Assembly (NCBI GenBank): GCA_910574185.1
Contig: CAJSZQ010000009.1
Location: 1 to 64,000, forward strand
Reading direction: 5' to 3'
From: Lachnospiraceae bacterium
GTDB taxonomy: Bacteria; Bacillota; Clostridia; Lachnospirales; Lachnospiraceae
DNA: 64,000 nt
Shown: positions 1-8,037 of the stretch, piece after piece
Layout of the letters: every line of letters begins with the position of its first letter
How positions within the stretch are numbered: position 1 is the first letter of the stretch
Notes under the pieces: generated by a model
Seen by the model: only the letters and a program-made list of their open reading frames with translations
Databases searched by the model: none
Told to the model about the DNA's origin: nothing
Made by a program: the position numbers and the translations under genes

Positions 1-431
1 GCCCCATTTCATTTGCAAAAGAAAATCCATACCTTTCTTTTGCGCCAATAACGATTAACTTTTATACTTATCCGGGATAGCAGGTATGGAATCTCGGATT
101 ACAATTCAGATTATTGGTAAATAGGGGTAAATAGCAAGGCGAGAATTTAAATTCGTGTTTTATTTAGTGTCCTATACAGGGGCTTATTTTGCGCTGTACG
201 GCTAATACAGGCGTTTGTGTGGGGATATGGATAATTAATGCCTCCCATATATTCAGGCACTAAAATAAGCCTCACAGTTATCAAATTCTATACTGCGGGA
301 CTTATTCAGATGTCCAAATATTCTATTGTCATATTAAGGCTCTTTTTATATACTGTTGTAAAAGTGTTGTAAATTCCATACATGATATACCGCAAGCCCA
401 GTAAAACTATGCAGTTTCAGGATTCCGTAAT
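1..431. other. Gene-free upstream region
   Basis: No reading frame with a plausible ribosome site was found here on either strand. The stretch is AT-rich and precedes the Bce-type transporter operon. A pair of inverted segments, GGGGCTTATTTTG near 178-191 and AAAATAAGCCTC near 262-273, is present, but I could not assign it a role. The two-component system that usually accompanies such transporters is not in this stretch and could lie beyond the window edge. Confidence 0.5.
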
Positions 432-447
432 CTTACAGAAATGTAAG
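432..447 (+). promoter_or_regulatory. BceR-type operator upstream of bceAB-like genes
   Basis: A perfect inverted repeat, CTTACA-GAAA-TGTAAG, lies about 90 bases upstream of the transporter ATG. It fits the TNACA-N4-TGTAA consensus described for BceR-like response regulators that control peptide-resistance ABC transporters. A CATACT element at 455-460 could be the -10 box. Binding by a BceR homologue is inferred from the match and its position, and no such regulator gene is in the window. Confidence 0.6.
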
Positions 448-537
448 GTAAATCCATACTTATTCGCTACAACCCGCCGCATGTTTGCCGTAGAATAAAT
501 GCAACAATTTAAACGCCAAACGAAAGAAGGAATGCAT

Positions 538-1296
538 ATGCTACAGATACAAAATATTGAAAAATATTACGGTAGTAAAAATCAAGTAACCAAAGCTTTA
601 GACCGGGTCAGCTTCGTTGTAGACGACGGCGAATTTATCGCCATTATGGGGGCTTCCGGAAGCGGGAAAACTACGCTGCTTAACTGCATATCAACCATTG
701 ACACAATAAGCGCGGGAAAAATATTCCTGGACGGAGCCGATATCTCCGACCTTCCCCCGAGCGCTCTGGCACAGTTTAGACGCAGCCGGCTTGGCTTTGT
801 ATTTCAGGATTTCAATCTGCTGGATACACTGACTGTGGAGGAAAATATCGGACTCGCCCTGTCCTTAAATCACGAAGCTCCACAAACCGTAAAAAAACAG
901 GTTTCCCACGTGGCAGAAATTCTTGGTATCTCGGATATTCTGGATAAGTTCCCCTATCAGATATCCGGCGGACAGAAACAACGGACCGCCTGTGCCAGAG
1001 CTATTGCGGCAGGCCAGTCTCTTCTGCTGGCGGATGAACCCACCGGCGCTCTGGATTCAAAAGCGTCTAAAAATCTCCTGGAAATTATGACTCGCATGAA
1101 CCAGAAAACAAATACAACCATTCTTATGGTAACCCATGACGCATACAGTGCAAGCTATGCCGGACGGGTATTATTTCTCAAGGACGGCCGGATTTTTAAC
1201 GAGCTTCTGCGCGGTGAGCGAAACCGGGCGGTATTCTATCACGAAATTCTGGATGTGCTTGCTTTGCTGGGAGGTGATATCAGTGACCTTATATAA
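538..1296 (+). CDS. Bce-type antimicrobial peptide ABC transporter, ATP-binding protein
   Basis: This 252-residue ATPase energises the adjacent permease. Walker A (GASGSGKTT), the signature (ISGGQKQR), Walker B (SLLLADEPTGALD) and the H-loop (MVTHD) are all visible. The C-terminal tail after LFLKDGRIFNEL matches BceA/YxdL-type proteins, which run with a BceB permease in bacitracin or lantibiotic resistance. The start was set at the second of two close ATGs (538) because GAAAGAAGG lies at proper distance there. An upstream in-frame ATG at 499 has no ribosome site. The gene overlaps the permease by 14 bases, so translation is probably coupled. The peptide substrate cannot be read from the sequence. 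Confidence 0.9.
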   Translation: MLQIQNIEKYYGSKNQVTKALDRVSFVVDDGEFIAIMGASGSGKTTLLNCISTIDTISAGKIFLDGADISDLPPSALAQFRRSRLGFVFQDFNLLDTLTVEENIGLALSLNHEAPQTVKKQVSHVAEILGISDILDKFPYQISGGQKQRTACARAIAAGQSLLLADEPTGALDSKASKNLLEIMTRMNQKTNTTILMVTHDAYSASYAGRVLFLKDGRIFNELLRGERNRAVFYHEILDVLALLGGDISDLI

Positions 1297-3214
1297 ATTA
1301 TCTTTCAGAAACGCAAGACGGCAGGCGAAAGATTACCTTGTCTATTTCGTCACCATCATCGTATCCTCCGCGCTGCTTTACGCCTTCAACGCGCTGGTAT
1401 TCTCAGAGGAAATCAGAAACTTATCCGGGATGATGAAAAACCTCCCCATCTTCATCGTTCTTGCCAGTATCGCCGCAGTCTTCATTATCGGCTGGCTGGT
1501 ACGCTACACGACCAGCTTTATGCTTTTAAGACGCAGCAGAGAATTAGGAACCTACATTCTGTCCGGTCTGGAACCTGCGCAGGTCTCCCGGCTGTTTTTC
1601 CTGGAAAACTTAGTTGTCGGCGGTCTTGCATTCCTGCCCGGACTTCTGCTGGGAAGTTTCGTATTCCAGGCGTTACGGGCTGTTATACTGGCCCTCTTTC
1701 AGATGTCCTATACCTTCTCATTCTCCTTTCTGCCAAAGGCTGCGGGGCTTACGCTTTTGTACTTTCTGCTCATTTATCTCTCAGCGCAGTTAAGAGGGAA
1801 TAAGCGGATTCGTTCTATGAAAATTTATGACCTCATCTATTTTGAACGGCAGAATGAGAAAGCTTTCATTCAAACGGGAAGAATGCGCAGAAGAATATTT
1901 GCCATATCCATCCCGCTGGGAATCGTCGGAACGATTCTGATGACCTTAGGGGAACTGGCATCCGGTCTTTTAGGCGCAGCATGTATTATCCTGTTCCTTT
2001 TTGGATTCTTCATCAGCTTTTCCTCCGGCGTCCCCGCCTGGTTTGAAAAGCGTCCGGAGAAGAAATACGCCGGAGTGACGCTGCTCATCTTCCGCACTCT
2101 CTCCGCCAAACTCGCCACAATGGGCGTCGTCATGGCGGCTATATCACTCCTGTTTACCGCCGTTCTTATTACCCAGGGCTCCGGAATGACCTTTGCCGCC
2201 ATGTTTCAAAACCGGGCAGAACAGGTTTCCGCCTTTGATTTGTTCATCACCGCTAAAATCCCGGATGCAACGCTGCCTTATTACATGGACTACATTCAGG
2301 ATAACATAGCTGTAAAGGATTCCCTCACGTATCAGCTGTATCGCGGACAAGGCACACAAATATCAGAGCATGTCAATCCAACCGACTATTCCATCCCCCA
2401 TTGCGACATGCTTATGCGGTTCAGCGACTATGCCGCTCTGCGCGCTATGCTGGGTTATTCCGAAGCAGCTCTCACTCCCGGCGAATACCTGATTCACTGT
2501 ATGCCGCATCTGAAAAATAAGGTGCTGGACGCAGCTTCCGCTCTCAATACAGATGACGGCCCCTTACATCCCGGCGCAGTCTATACGGAAAATTTTAACC
2601 AGCGCTGGTGGAGTCAGGGTAATGGAGCCGGATTCGTCATCGTAGTGCCGGACGAACTGGCAGAAAAAAGGCCCGTCGATTACACCCTCTACGCCGCTAT
2701 GCTGAAACACCCTGCCAGCGAGGAGCAGTATCAGGCTCTGGATGAGCTCCGGAACACCTACTGCAAGACAGAATACGATTCCCTGCATCTCAAATCCCAT
2801 GAGGAAGAAGAAAGTGCCGCCATGATTGCAGTAATCGTATTTCCACTTTACTATCTTGCTCTGATACTTACTATGACCGCCGCCGCAATCCTAACCATAC
2901 AGCAGCTCTCCGAGACGGCGCACTACCGGCGTCAGTTCCTGCTTCTAGATAAGCTTGGCATGGAACGAACGGAAATGGCAAAGGCGCTGCGCCGGCAGCT
3001 CGCCGTTTATTACACGATGCCGGCCATACCGCCCGTCCTAATCGGCGCACCCATGATATTCAGCGTAGGAAACGCTGTAGAGCCAGGCACCCTGACTGGA
3101 GCAAGCCATCCGGCTGTAATTGTCGGAAACTGCCTGATATTGTTCTTCCTGATATATTTCATCTATATCCTGATGGCATATATCCGTTTAAAAAAAGATG
3201 TGCTTCCCGCATAA
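1283..3214 (+). CDS. Bce-type ABC transporter permease (FtsX domains)
   Basis: This 643-residue membrane protein is the permease partner of the preceding ATPase. The N-terminus (LYKLSFRNARRQAKDYL) is typical of BceB proteins. Several hydrophobic segments follow, then a large polar domain at roughly residues 300-520 that corresponds to the extracellular sensor domain of the family, and a final membrane block. A GTG start at 1283 is chosen because GGAGGTGAT sits just before it and the family N-terminus begins there. Reading further upstream would overlap the ATPase by about 160 bases. It is expected in the cytoplasmic membrane and in this family also takes part in signalling to a BceS kinase, which is not seen here. 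Confidence 0.87.
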   Translation: MTLYKLSFRNARRQAKDYLVYFVTIIVSSALLYAFNALVFSEEIRNLSGMMKNLPIFIVLASIAAVFIIGWLVRYTTSFMLLRRSRELGTYILSGLEPAQVSRLFFLENLVVGGLAFLPGLLLGSFVFQALRAVILALFQMSYTFSFSFLPKAAGLTLLYFLLIYLSAQLRGNKRIRSMKIYDLIYFERQNEKAFIQTGRMRRRIFAISIPLGIVGTILMTLGELASGLLGAACIILFLFGFFISFSSGVPAWFEKRPEKKYAGVTLLIFRTLSAKLATMGVVMAAISLLFTAVLITQGSGMTFAAMFQNRAEQVSAFDLFITAKIPDATLPYYMDYIQDNIAVKDSLTYQLYRGQGTQISEHVNPTDYSIPHCDMLMRFSDYAALRAMLGYSEAALTPGEYLIHCMPHLKNKVLDAASALNTDDGPLHPGAVYTENFNQRWWSQGNGAGFVIVVPDELAEKRPVDYTLYAAMLKHPASEEQYQALDELRNTYCKTEYDSLHLKSHEEEESAAMIAVIVFPLYYLALILTMTAAAILTIQQLSETAHYRRQFLLLDKLGMERTEMAKALRRQLAVYYTMPAIPPVLIGAPMIFSVGNAVEPGTLTGASHPAVIVGNCLILFFLIYFIYILMAYIRLKKDVLPA

Positions 3215-3300
3215 AGAACGGGCCAAGACACATTCTCGCGCCGGGCGCAGCCGCCTGCGGCATACTACATCTTCGCGCGAGTGCGCATCTTCCCGGAGGA

Positions 3301-3341
3301 TTTTCATCCTATAGGGAGCGAAGTTTCCTATAGGATGAAAA
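3301..3341. repeat. Perfect 15-bp hairpin between convergent genes
   Basis: TTTTCATCCTATAGG at 3301-3315 is repeated exactly in inverted form at 3327-3341 with an 11-base loop. It lies between the end of the bceB-like gene and the end of folT. Neither strand has a clean T-tract after the stem, so it is not a textbook terminator, but it may still stop or protect transcripts from both sides. Confidence 0.6.
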
Positions 3342-3364
3342 AAAGAGGGGCTGTTCCCCCCCCT
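3338..3364 (-). terminator. Intrinsic terminator of folT
   Basis: Reading on the minus strand just after the folT stop, AGGGG and CCCCT form a short G/C stem followed by TCTTTTTTT. The position and the T-tract make this a good rho-independent terminator for folT. Confidence 0.65.
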
Positions 3365-3367
3365 TCA

Positions 3368-3928
3368 TTACACCTGCTGCCCCTTCGCAAAAACAAACAG
3401 CTTCGCCTTTCCAAGTACTCTGCTGACACCGTAAAACAGCGCCACATAGATAGGGAACATCACCGCCTGCTTGATAACCCTTGCAGGCAGGATTGCAAAA
3501 AATGCATTCCCATACAGCAGCGTCAGCCAGTAAGTGTTCAGGCAAATATTAACCAGTATCATCACAAGTCCGTTGGCAAGCGCTACTCTTCGGATAGTCA
3601 GCGGCCGTTTATACAGTATCATGCCATAGATAACGCCGCTGGCTGCGCCGCTAATCGTAAATCCTGGGAAAAACGGTCCGGTGGGACGCACAAGATATTT
3701 CACAAGATCCGCCGCGCCTCCCATCAGTCCTCCCACAACCGGCCCGAACAACATGCCGGTCATCTCATCCGCAATGAATGCAAAACCAATCTTGATGAAG
3801 TCCGTCACCTGCAGGGTGTAGAAACCCAACACCACTGCAATGGCAAGCAGCATTGCCGTCATCGCTAACGCTTTTACGTCTTTCAGCTCATGAAAGGAGT
3901 CTCTGAATAGCTGTCTCAAGTTTGTCAT
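3368..3928 (-). CDS. folT: ECF transporter S component, folate-type (FolT)
   Basis: This 186-residue hydrophobic protein is the substrate-capturing S component of an ECF vitamin transporter. Family marks include the N-terminal cytoplasmic segment leading to ALAMTAMLLAIAVVL, the segment ITDxIKIGFAFIADE-like loop (here VTDFIKIGF) and AADLVKYLVRPTGPFFPGFT, which are typical of FolT. About six membrane segments are visible. The strongest support for folate specificity is the THF riboswitch upstream on the same strand. No EcfA/EcfT energising genes are in the window, so it is probably served by a shared module elsewhere. The start has AAGGAGG at good spacing. Confidence 0.88.
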   Translation of the reverse strand: MTNLRQLFRDSFHELKDVKALAMTAMLLAIAVVLGFYTLQVTDFIKIGFAFIADEMTGMLFGPVVGGLMGGAADLVKYLVRPTGPFFPGFTISGAASGVIYGMILYKRPLTIRRVALANGLVMILVNICLNTYWLTLLYGNAFFAILPARVIKQAVMFPIYVALFYGVSRVLGKAKLFVFAKGQQV

Positions 3929-3932
3929 AAAA

Positions 3933-3979
3933 AATACCTCCTTTGCAGCAGCCCGTAAAACTGCTCATAAGCAGGTATT
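3933..3979 (-). promoter_or_regulatory. Expression platform: folT ribosome site sequestering helix
   Basis: On the minus strand AATACCT (3979-3973) can pair with AGGTATT (3939-3933), which covers the folT AAGGAGGT ribosome site. Between them CTGCT-TATG-AGCAG forms another small hairpin. This suggests that the THF riboswitch acts on translation initiation rather than termination. The pairing is read directly; the switching is inferred. Confidence 0.5.
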
Positions 3980-4025
3980 CTCTTACTGTCCGCCAAAAAA
4001 AGCGGCAGCAATTCTCTTTCTTATG

Positions 4026-4190
4026 TGCAGCAGCGGGATGCGGAATGTGCACCGCAAGCAGCATTCTTTGAGACTTCTAATAACAATCCGCCGCCTGTTA
4101 CACGACGCCGTATCAGAATCTACCGCTGCTTTTCGTCCAACGGGCAACTCCCCGTCCCGCCGGCACTTAACGCGCATATTCCTACTCTGC
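4026..4190 (-). promoter_or_regulatory. THF riboswitch (folT leader) with enlarged P3
   Basis: On the minus strand the leader begins GCAGAGTAGGAATATGCGCG and continues TTAAGTGCCG, ending with GGTGCACATTCCGCATCC and GCTGCTGC. The CGCGTTAAGTG block, the ACGAAA segment and the final GGTG...CGCATCC block are the conserved parts of the tetrahydrofolate riboswitch class I. GCAG/CTGC arms close P1. The usual aptamer is about 100 nt; this one is about 165 nt because the P3 arm (AAGCAGC pairing with GCTGCTT) contains about 60 extra bases. It sits upstream of a FolT-type gene, which is the expected target. Confidence 0.85.
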
Positions 4191-4303
4191 GTTTCTTACT
4201 TTATTCACTTGTTACCGCTACATTGTAGCACACTGCCTGTGATACTGCAACCAGAATTATCAGTATTATACGCTTTTGCTCTGCGCCGGAGTTACTATTC
4301 TTT

Positions 4304-4407
4304 TAAGCGCCTGATATTTACGCCCTTGCTGCGTTGGCTTCAATCAACGATGCCACCGCATCGCCCTCGTTCAGCCGCCTTGCACTGACGCAAATATCAG
4401 GCGCTTA
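4304..4407. repeat. Dispersed hairpin repeat, family C (copy 1)
   Basis: The element is closed by TAAGCGCCTGATATTT and its exact inverted copy at the right end. The interior read on the minus strand carries GCAAGGCGGCTGAA, GATGCGGTGGCATC and GAAGCCAACGC, which recur in the copy at 43690-43890. It lies upstream of the folT riboswitch. No coding potential was seen. Confidence 0.75.
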
Positions 4408-4481
4408 GTATATGAGTATCTACAAAACAGTGTACTATTACAACGAATATAAAGTAATTGGCAGTTTGGCTTGCTTATTAA

Positions 4482-4580
4482 GTAAACATTTATTTACGAA
4501 ATACTAAAAAACACCTCCTAACATCGGATAATATATTTGAGGCATAATGAATTATCACGATAGTAAATAAACATTCATTC
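4482..4580 (-). promoter_or_regulatory. Orphan regulator-like palindromes and ribosome site without a gene
   Basis: Two related sites lie here: GTAAACATTTATTTAC at 4482-4497 and, inverted, GAATGTTTATTTAC within 4562-4580. On the minus strand a strong ribosome site TTAGGAGGTG (4521-4512) lies between them, but only a stop-bound frame follows. The sites resemble TetR-family operators and the tetR gene is 150 bases away, so this may be the leftover control region of a lost target gene. This reading is inference. Confidence 0.35.
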
Positions 4581-4589
4581 TCTTCTGTT

Positions 4590-4623
4590 TAAAAACACAC
4601 TGCCTGATAGCAGTATGTTTTTA
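4590..4623 (-). terminator. Terminator after the tetR-family gene
   Basis: On the minus strand AAAAACATACTGC and GCAGTGTGTTTTT form a stem of about 11 pairs around a TATCAG loop, ending in a T-run. It lies 17 bases after the regulator's stop codon. Confidence 0.7.
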
Positions 4624-4639
4624 ATTTTCTCACTTTCTT

Positions 4640-5227
4640 CTACAAACTCAGATAGCCGCTCAAGCCTTCGGTCAAAAACTGGAACACTGTCTCTTCCGTC
4701 TCCTGATTGTTCGGAATTACTCCTTCCACAACATACTTAGCATACATAACTGTACCGGTAAGTACATGAAGCCACAGCAGATCCTGATTCATCTGCTTTA
4801 GGCTGGGAAAAACCTCATGAAAAGCCCGAACCATTCCGGCGAAAGTCTCGAAGTAACTTATATCCCGATTCTTATCATATACCGGAAAGAAAGCGCTGTC
4901 CCGAAACCGGTGATAGAATACCGTCTCATCCGGTCTGGCCACCCAAAAACGGAAGTAAGGAACCCACAGAGTTCTCACCGCTCCTATGGGGTCGGCGAGC
5001 ATGATTTGCGGATCAAACTTCAAATGCTCAAATATTGCCGCCGCCTGCCTATCCACATAGGTAAAGCATTCCATCATCAACTGTTCCTTACTTTCAAAGT
5101 AACGATACAATGCCCCGGAAGATAGCCCCGCCAGTTCGCTGATATTCTGAATCCGTACCCCTTCGAGACCGTACTGCCGCACAGCCTTCATCGCTGCGAA
5201 AATGATTTTGGTTCTTGTATCATCCAT
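4640..5227 (-). CDS. TetR/AcrR family transcriptional regulator
   Basis: This 195-residue protein has an N-terminal helix-turn-helix, with residues 20-50 reading VRIQNISELAGLSSGALYRYF, the most conserved part of TetR proteins. The remainder is a helical ligand-binding domain without close marks. The gene lies 88 bases downstream of a MATE exporter on the same strand, so it most likely senses a compound exported by that pump and represses the operon. Length is normal for the family. The ligand is unknown. Confidence 0.88.
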   Translation of the reverse strand: MDDTRTKIIFAAMKAVRQYGLEGVRIQNISELAGLSSGALYRYFESKEQLMMECFTYVDRQAAAIFEHLKFDPQIMLADPIGAVRTLWVPYFRFWVARPDETVFYHRFRDSAFFPVYDKNRDISYFETFAGMVRAFHEVFPSLKQMNQDLLWLHVLTGTVMYAKYVVEGVIPNNQETEETVFQFLTEGLSGYLSL

Positions 5228-5315
5228 TCGCGCTCACTTCTCCCAAAAATAACCGTTTCATATTAACTCGCTCAAATTATACACTACTTTATTCCCGTTC
5301 GCAATACTTTTGTTT

Positions 5316-6689
5316 CTAATCACAGGATATCATATCCTTTAGCTGATACAATGCAAAACCAACTGCCACAAGCGCCGCCGCACCATCTGCAATGGGTCCC
5401 GCATACATCACTCCGTCAATTCCCATAAACATTGGGAAGATAAGAATCAGCGGGAGTAGAAAAATCACCTGTCTTGTGAGCGACACTACGATTCCGAGCT
5501 TCGCTTTGCCAATTGATGTAAAGAAACCAGAAGACATGGGCTGAACTCCATTTAAAAACGTCAGAAACATAAATATCTTAAAATACCGCTCTGCAAAATG
5601 AAAGTACGCTTCGCTTCCAGAGCCGAAGATACTGACAATCTGCCTGGGGAATAACTGAAAACACAGGAAAAATGAGATTCCTACAGCCATGCAGATGAAA
5701 AATGCCTTTTTGTAGGTCTCTCTTACTCTTTCATAATTCTTCGCTCCATAGTTAAATCCCCAGATTGGCTGGCACCCTTGGGAAATGCCGATGCAAATAG
5801 CCATAAAAACCATATTTACCTTGGAAATCACACCTACGCAGGCAAGAGGAATATCCGCCCCATACATAGACTGGGCTCCGTAATGCCTCAGCGTATTATT
5901 CATAGTTATCTGTACAATCGCCATGGCAATCTGATTAATACAGGCGGCCATTCCCAGCGAAGTAATCGCCTTCACATATTCCGCTCCGGGCCGCAGCATG
6001 GAAACAGTCAGACTCATATTACGCTTCTTTGCAAAATAATAAATAACCATGATTCCAGATATTATCTGACCGATTATCGTCGCTGCCGCTGCCCCTTTGA
6101 TTCCCCAATGAAATTCAAAGATAAATAGTGGATCAAGAATCGTATTGATAATCGCCCCGGTCAGCATACAAATCATGGAATAAGTCGGGCTCCTGTCCGC
6201 CCGTATGATATGGTTTCCGCCTGTAGTCAGAATCAAAAACGGAATACCGAATGCTGTAATTCCTGTATAGTCTCTCGCAAATGGCAGGATGTCCGGCGTC
6301 ACGCCAAATACATGCAGCAGCGGTTCTAAGAGTATAAGCACCCCAACGCCAATCAATACGCCGCAGATTACTAACATGGACAGCCCTGTTCCTGCTATCT
6401 GCGCCGCCTTCTCCGGGCGCCCCGCTCCGGATTCCAAATTATAGTTGGACGCGCTTCCGATTCCCAAAAGAAGCGCGGTCGCCGTACAGATAATAGAGAT
6501 AGGAAATGCAATATTCGTCGCGGCATTCCCCAACATTCCAACGCCCTGGCCAATAAATATCTGGTCAACAATATTATACAGGGAGCTGACCAGCATACTG
6601 ATAATCGCCGGAATAGCAAACTTCATAATCAATTTACTAATTCTCTCCACTGCAAGAGGATTCTTCTGACTAATACTCTCTGATGACAC
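5316..6689 (-). CDS. MATE family efflux transporter (MepA-like)
   Basis: A 457-residue membrane protein with about twelve hydrophobic segments in two related halves, as in MATE drug/sodium or proton antiporters. The N-terminal stretch NPLAVERISKLIMKFAIPAI and the segment NIVDQIFIGQGVG are typical of MepA-like members. It starts with GTG at 6689, preceded by AAAGGAGA, and overlaps the end of the homoserine dehydrogenase gene by 20 bases in another frame. The TetR gene follows. Substrate is unknown; this is the first of three MATE exporters in the window. Confidence 0.88.
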   Translation of the reverse strand: MSSESISQKNPLAVERISKLIMKFAIPAIISMLVSSLYNIVDQIFIGQGVGMLGNAATNIAFPISIICTATALLLGIGSASNYNLESGAGRPEKAAQIAGTGLSMLVICGVLIGVGVLILLEPLLHVFGVTPDILPFARDYTGITAFGIPFLILTTGGNHIIRADRSPTYSMICMLTGAIINTILDPLFIFEFHWGIKGAAAATIIGQIISGIMVIYYFAKKRNMSLTVSMLRPGAEYVKAITSLGMAACINQIAMAIVQITMNNTLRHYGAQSMYGADIPLACVGVISKVNMVFMAICIGISQGCQPIWGFNYGAKNYERVRETYKKAFFICMAVGISFFLCFQLFPRQIVSIFGSGSEAYFHFAERYFKIFMFLTFLNGVQPMSSGFFTSIGKAKLGIVVSLTRQVIFLLPLILIFPMFMGIDGVMYAGPIADGAAALVAVGFALYQLKDMISCD

Positions 6690-7947
6690 TGCTAATCTCC
6701 TTTACTGTTTTCATACACAACAGATGATCCAGCGCATTCTGCATATGATATTCCTTCACCGCATCGGTAACAATCACAAGCTCTGCAATTCCGTCGGTAA
6801 CAATTTTCTGAACTACTTTATTGATACTTACTTTGTGAGCGCCAAATACGCTGGCAATCGACGCCAGTACACCCGGCTGGTTATCCACCTGCATGCGCAG
6901 GAAAAATTTATTCCGGATATCATCGAATTTCTTCACCGGCGTATCCCGGTAACAGGTACACGTAATCCGTCCTGTACAGCCGCACACAATGTTTCTTACT
7001 ACATCAATCACATCGCCCATCACTGCACTGGCTGTCGGAAGCTCTCCGGCGCCTCTGCCGTAAAACATCACGTCGTCTGCCGCGTCGCCATGGACAAATA
7101 CTCCGTTAAAAGAGTTCCTCACTGACGCCAACGGATGTTCTTCGGAAAGAAGCATCGGATAAACGCAGGCTTCTACTCCCTCCGGCGTATTTTTTGCAAT
7201 TCCAATCAACTTAATCACACTATCAAATTCTTTCGCATATTTGATATCCTGCGCGGTGATTTTAGTAATACCCTCCACATGCACATCGTCGAATACCACC
7301 CGACTGTGAAACGCAGAGGACGCCATAATCGCAACCTTACGTCCTGCATCCAATCCCTCGATATCTGCTGTGGGGTCTGCTTCCGCATAACCAAGCTCTG
7401 TCGCCTTTGCAAGCGCTTCCTCAAAGCTCATGCCCTTCTCAAACATCTTTGTCAGAATATAGTTGGTGGTTCCATTCACAATTCCCATCACCTCAGAAAT
7501 CTCATTTCCCGCCAAACACTGCCGCAGAGGCCGCATAATCGGAATCCCTCCGGCCACCGCCGCCTCAAACATCAAATCCAACTTTTTCTCTTCTGCGACA
7601 GCAAGAAGCTCTTCGCCATACATTGCAAGCAAATCCTTATTTGCAGTAATCACATTCTTACCGGCGCAAAGCGCCTCGCCAATCATCGTTCTGGCCGGCT
7701 CGATTCCTCCCATCACTTCAATGATAATCCCAATCTCATCATTTTCAATGATATCCTCCCACCGGTCCGTAAGGAGATTCTCATCGACTCCCTCACGTTT
7801 TTTATTCAAATTATGCACCAGAATCCCTGCAATCTCCACATTCGCTCCAGTCTTATCCGCCATCTCCTCTTTCTGTCTCTCAATCAGTTTATAAACGCCT
7901 CCTCCGACTGTTCCCAGCCCAAGAAGCCCCACTTTTACTGTTCTCAT
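6670..7947 (-). CDS. hom: Homoserine dehydrogenase with ACT domain
   Basis: This 425-residue enzyme reduces aspartate semialdehyde to homoserine with NAD(P)H on the route to threonine and methionine. The dinucleotide-binding site GLLGLGTVGGGVY is at the N-terminus. The catalytic domain holds VNGTTNYILT and the segment ELGYAEADPTADIEGLDAG, which carries active-site acidic residues. A C-terminal ACT domain (from about residue 350, VDNQPGVLASIASVF) suggests feedback control by threonine. It has no amino-acid-synthesis neighbours here; instead it overlaps a MATE exporter. Confidence 0.96.
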   Translation of the reverse strand: MRTVKVGLLGLGTVGGGVYKLIERQKEEMADKTGANVEIAGILVHNLNKKREGVDENLLTDRWEDIIENDEIGIIIEVMGGIEPARTMIGEALCAGKNVITANKDLLAMYGEELLAVAEEKKLDLMFEAAVAGGIPIMRPLRQCLAGNEISEVMGIVNGTTNYILTKMFEKGMSFEEALAKATELGYAEADPTADIEGLDAGRKVAIMASSAFHSRVVFDDVHVEGITKITAQDIKYAKEFDSVIKLIGIAKNTPEGVEACVYPMLLSEEHPLASVRNSFNGVFVHGDAADDVMFYGRGAGELPTASAVMGDVIDVVRNIVCGCTGRITCTCYRDTPVKKFDDIRNKFFLRMQVDNQPGVLASIASVFGAHKVSINKVVQKIVTDGIAELVIVTDAVKEYHMQNALDHLLCMKTVKEISSVIREY

Positions 7948-8037
7948 CTTTCAACCTCCCAGAGTATTTCTGTAAAATGCATTTCTTAAAATACATACTT
8001 CCCATATCCTTTTGCGGCTTCTCAAAATCAACCGACA

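Noticed and set aside
3281..3868. Open frame of 195 codons on the plus strand
   Set aside because: It is antisense to folT, basic and low in order, and has no ribosome site; folT is clearly the real gene.
7135..7989. Open frame of 284 codons on the plus strand
   Set aside because: It lies opposite hom, is rich in His/Asn/Arg and has no family marks, as expected from a mirror frame.
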